A DNA stretch of 64,000 nucleotides, taken from the NCBI GenBank assembly GCA_963667535.2, contig CAXXDU010000002.1, positions 2,418,001-2,482,000 on the forward strand. Direction: 5' to 3'. This document shows, piece after piece, positions 62,440 through 64,000 of this stretch (its first letter is position 1; every line of letters starts with the position of its first letter). Source of the stretch: UBA5614 sp963667535 (GTDB taxonomy: Bacteria > Cloacimonadota > Cloacimonadia > Cloacimonadales > Cloacimonadaceae). A model generated the notes under the pieces. The model did no database searches. It was not told where the DNA came from and saw nothing but the letters and a program-made list of their open reading frames with translations. A program made the position numbers and the translations under genes.

Positions 62440-63563
62440 CAGACAAGAAAAAACCTGATACACGTTTACCGGAATGGGCACCCAAAGATGCGGGAAGTGA
62501 ATTTGCTACTCGGGTAGTATCAGGTGAAACAAAACAACACAAAGCAATAAATGAGAATACACATGTTAGTCGTTCTCATGGAGCAGTAGACATTGACAAG
62601 CTTTTCAATGGTGTTGTTGAAGGAAATATAACAGTTCTTTCTAAAGCTATTACACTTATTGAAAGTAATTCCCATAAACACTTTGAACCGGCGCAGGAGT
62701 TGATAAAAAGACTCCTGCCCCATGCAGGAAAATCAATCAGAATTGGCATAACAGGTGTACCGGGAGCCGGGAAAAGTACATTTATTGAAACATTCGGGAC
62801 ATGGTTAATTGCACAAGGACACAAAGTAGCAGTTCTCGCCATTGATCCCAGCAGTACGATATCCAAAGGCAGTATATTGGGTGACAAAACCAGGATGGAA
62901 AAGCTATCCCGTTCACAAAGCAGTTTCATCCGCCCCTCCCCCTCTTCAGGTGTTTTGGGTGGAGTAGCCCGCAAAACCAGAGAAACTATTATTGCCTGCG
63001 AAGCTGCCGGATTTGATATCATACTGATTGAAACTGTTGGAGTTGGTCAATCTGAAGTTACTGTCAGGTCAATTGTAGACTTCTTTATGCTGATGCAGAT
63101 AACAGGGGCAGGTGATGATTTACAGGGCATTAAGAAAGGCATTATGGAACTGGCGGACCTGGTTGTAGTCAATAAAGCTGATGGGACCAATGAATTGAAA
63201 GCAGATACTACAAAGAATGAACTCATTCAGGTGTTACACTATCTGCAACCCGCAACTACAGGATGGAATACTCCGGCAATGACCTGCTCTGCATTAACAG
63301 GATTAAATATCCCTGAAATCTGGGAACAGATATCCACATTTCTTTCCATTACCAGGGGCAATGGAGTATTTGAACAAAGACGCTCCGGACAGAATCTGGA
63401 ATGGTTAGATTCAATGTTGACGGAAGCATTGACTCAATTATTTTTTCATGATAAAGGTATAGCAGATTCCTATAATAACTCAAAGAAACTAATCTTAGCG
63501 GGAAAGCTTACTCCGGCAATTGCAGCAATTAAATTGATAGATATGTTTAAATCAACGTTGTAG
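62436..63563 (+). CDS. meaB: MeaB/ArgK-type GTPase (mutase chaperone)
   Basis: A 375-residue G3E GTPase that protects and reloads methylmalonyl-CoA mutase. Walker A GVPGAGKST (residues 107-115), Walker B-type region FDIILIETVGVGQSEVTV, base-recognition NKADGTN. The family is usually about 320-340 residues; here about 50 extra residues lie at the N-terminus (charged, low complexity: DKKKPDTRLPEWAPKDAG). The overlap with mutB (ATGA) supports this start. The 3' end overlaps the convergent phosphatase gene by 17 bp. Confidence 0.93.
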   Translation: MTDKKKPDTRLPEWAPKDAGSEFATRVVSGETKQHKAINENTHVSRSHGAVDIDKLFNGVVEGNITVLSKAITLIESNSHKHFEPAQELIKRLLPHAGKSIRIGITGVPGAGKSTFIETFGTWLIAQGHKVAVLAIDPSSTISKGSILGDKTRMEKLSRSQSSFIRPSPSSGVLGGVARKTRETIIACEAAGFDIILIETVGVGQSEVTVRSIVDFFMLMQITGAGDDLQGIKKGIMELADLVVVNKADGTNELKADTTKNELIQVLHYLQPATTGWNTPAMTCSALTGLNIPEIWEQISTFLSITRGNGVFEQRRSGQNLEWLDSMLTEALTQLFFHDKGIADSYNNSKKLILAGKLTPAIAAIKLIDMFKSTL

Positions 63564-64000
63564 AGACAGGACGAGGATGATTGAATTTTAACACTAGTAT
63601 TGATAGATCATCATTCTGATTTTCTTTACCTGTAAAACTTCTTACACCGTGTAGAATGGATTTGACGATTGTTTCAGGATTCGGGTTCTGCAGTTGGCAG
63701 ATTATCCCCTCAAGTCTGCTATAGCCAAAGAAGGCTTCACTATCACTCATTGCTTCAGTAATACCATCGGTAAATAGGATAATAATATCTTCAATATCCA
63801 GTTGTATGAAAGAAGATGAGATATTTATATCAGGAAATATGCCCAAAGCTGTGCTATGCGTTTCACCATATCTTATGCACTGTTGATTAGTTTTCCTCAA
63901 ATAGAGAGGAGTATGTCCTGAATTACAGAATTCCACAATCCCGGTATTTAAATCCAGAAATCCAATAATCAAAGTAATGAAATTAGACTGTTTATTATTG
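63547..64000 (-). CDS. SpoIIE/RsbU-type PP2C phosphatase, C-terminal part (cut by window edge)
   Basis: The C-terminal 150 or so residues of a SpoIIE-domain serine phosphatase; the open frame continues without a stop to the window end, so the N-terminus is missing. Reading from the edge: FITLIIGFLDLNTGIVEF, CNSGHTPLYLRK, then ALGIFPDI, DIIILFTDGITEAMS (metal-binding Asp-Gly) and NQNDDLSILVLKF. Such proteins usually control anti-anti-sigma partners or are regulated by attached sensor domains. The stop codon lies inside the end of meaB. Confidence 0.88.
   Translation of the reverse strand, partial: NNKQSNFITLIIGFLDLNTGIVEFCNSGHTPLYLRKTNQQCIRYGETHSTALGIFPDINISSSFIQLDIEDIIILFTDGITEAMSDSEAFFGYSRLEGIICQLQNPNPETIVKSILHGVRSFTGKENQNDDLSILVLKFNHPRPVSTTLI

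Overview
The window looks like a chromosomal segment of an anaerobic, Gram-negative member of the FCB group, most probably a Candidatus Cloacimonadota (Cloacimonas-like) bacterium. The basis is indirect. There is a two-subunit methylmalonyl-CoA mutase with its MeaB chaperone, a pyruvate:ferredoxin oxidoreductase, large secreted proteins ending in FlgD/type IX-like C-terminal domains, a PorV-like outer-membrane protein, and no sign of aerobic respiration. Base composition is moderately AT-rich and gene order is ordinary chromosomal. No phage, plasmid, insertion-sequence transposase or CRISPR array is visible.

Layout. 1-3.7 kb: zapA, a 6S RNA, then rny-ymdB-folD. 3.8-6.3 kb: a large lipoprotein. 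6.3-12.6 kb: a TetR-controlled tripartite RND efflux operon. 12.9-25 kb (minus strand): a surface-glycan locus. It runs xseA, a GH10-like secreted protein, flippase, methyltransferase and two glycosyltransferases. A separately promoted cassette follows: ketoacyl-ACP synthase III, acyl carrier protein, SDR reductase, polysaccharide deacetylase and GNAT acyltransferase. 25-28.5 kb: nifJ. 29-36 kb: a THUMP rRNA methyltransferase, two paralogous lipoproteins and a 1303-residue secreted protein. 36-39.6 kb (minus): an outer-membrane protein, a type-2 malate/lactate dehydrogenase and an ornithine/lysine-type decarboxylase. 40.6 kb: tRNA-Leu(CAA). 40.9-47.6 kb: a PorV-like protein, an M6 metalloprotease and three related small envelope proteins. 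47.6-52.3 kb (minus): trxB-alaS-glycosyltransferase 9. 53.5-57.3 kb (minus): a 1280-residue secreted beta-rich protein. 58.1-63.6 kb: mutA-mutB-meaB. The window ends inside a SpoIIE-type phosphatase gene.

The most unusual content is between the genes. Almost every long intergenic gap holds structured repeats in several classes: (1) hairpins led by GTAG, arranged as inverted pairs, whose stems differ by compensatory base changes, as in REP/BIME elements; (2) four palindromic arrays with a strict 11-nt internal period; (3) an inverted pair of arrays with a 9-nt period; (4) short ATTCC...GGAAT palindromes. No candidate mobilising enzyme (for example a RAYT transposase) lies in the window. Among the proteins, FolD has isoleucine at the position of the catalytic cyclohydrolase lysine, and the RND pump lacks the aspartates and lysine of the usual proton relay.

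The genes fit a fermentative or syntrophic amino-acid/propionate metaboliser with an elaborate cell envelope. Promoters that I could read follow a sigma-70 pattern (TTGACA or TTGACT, 16-19 nt, TATA-like).
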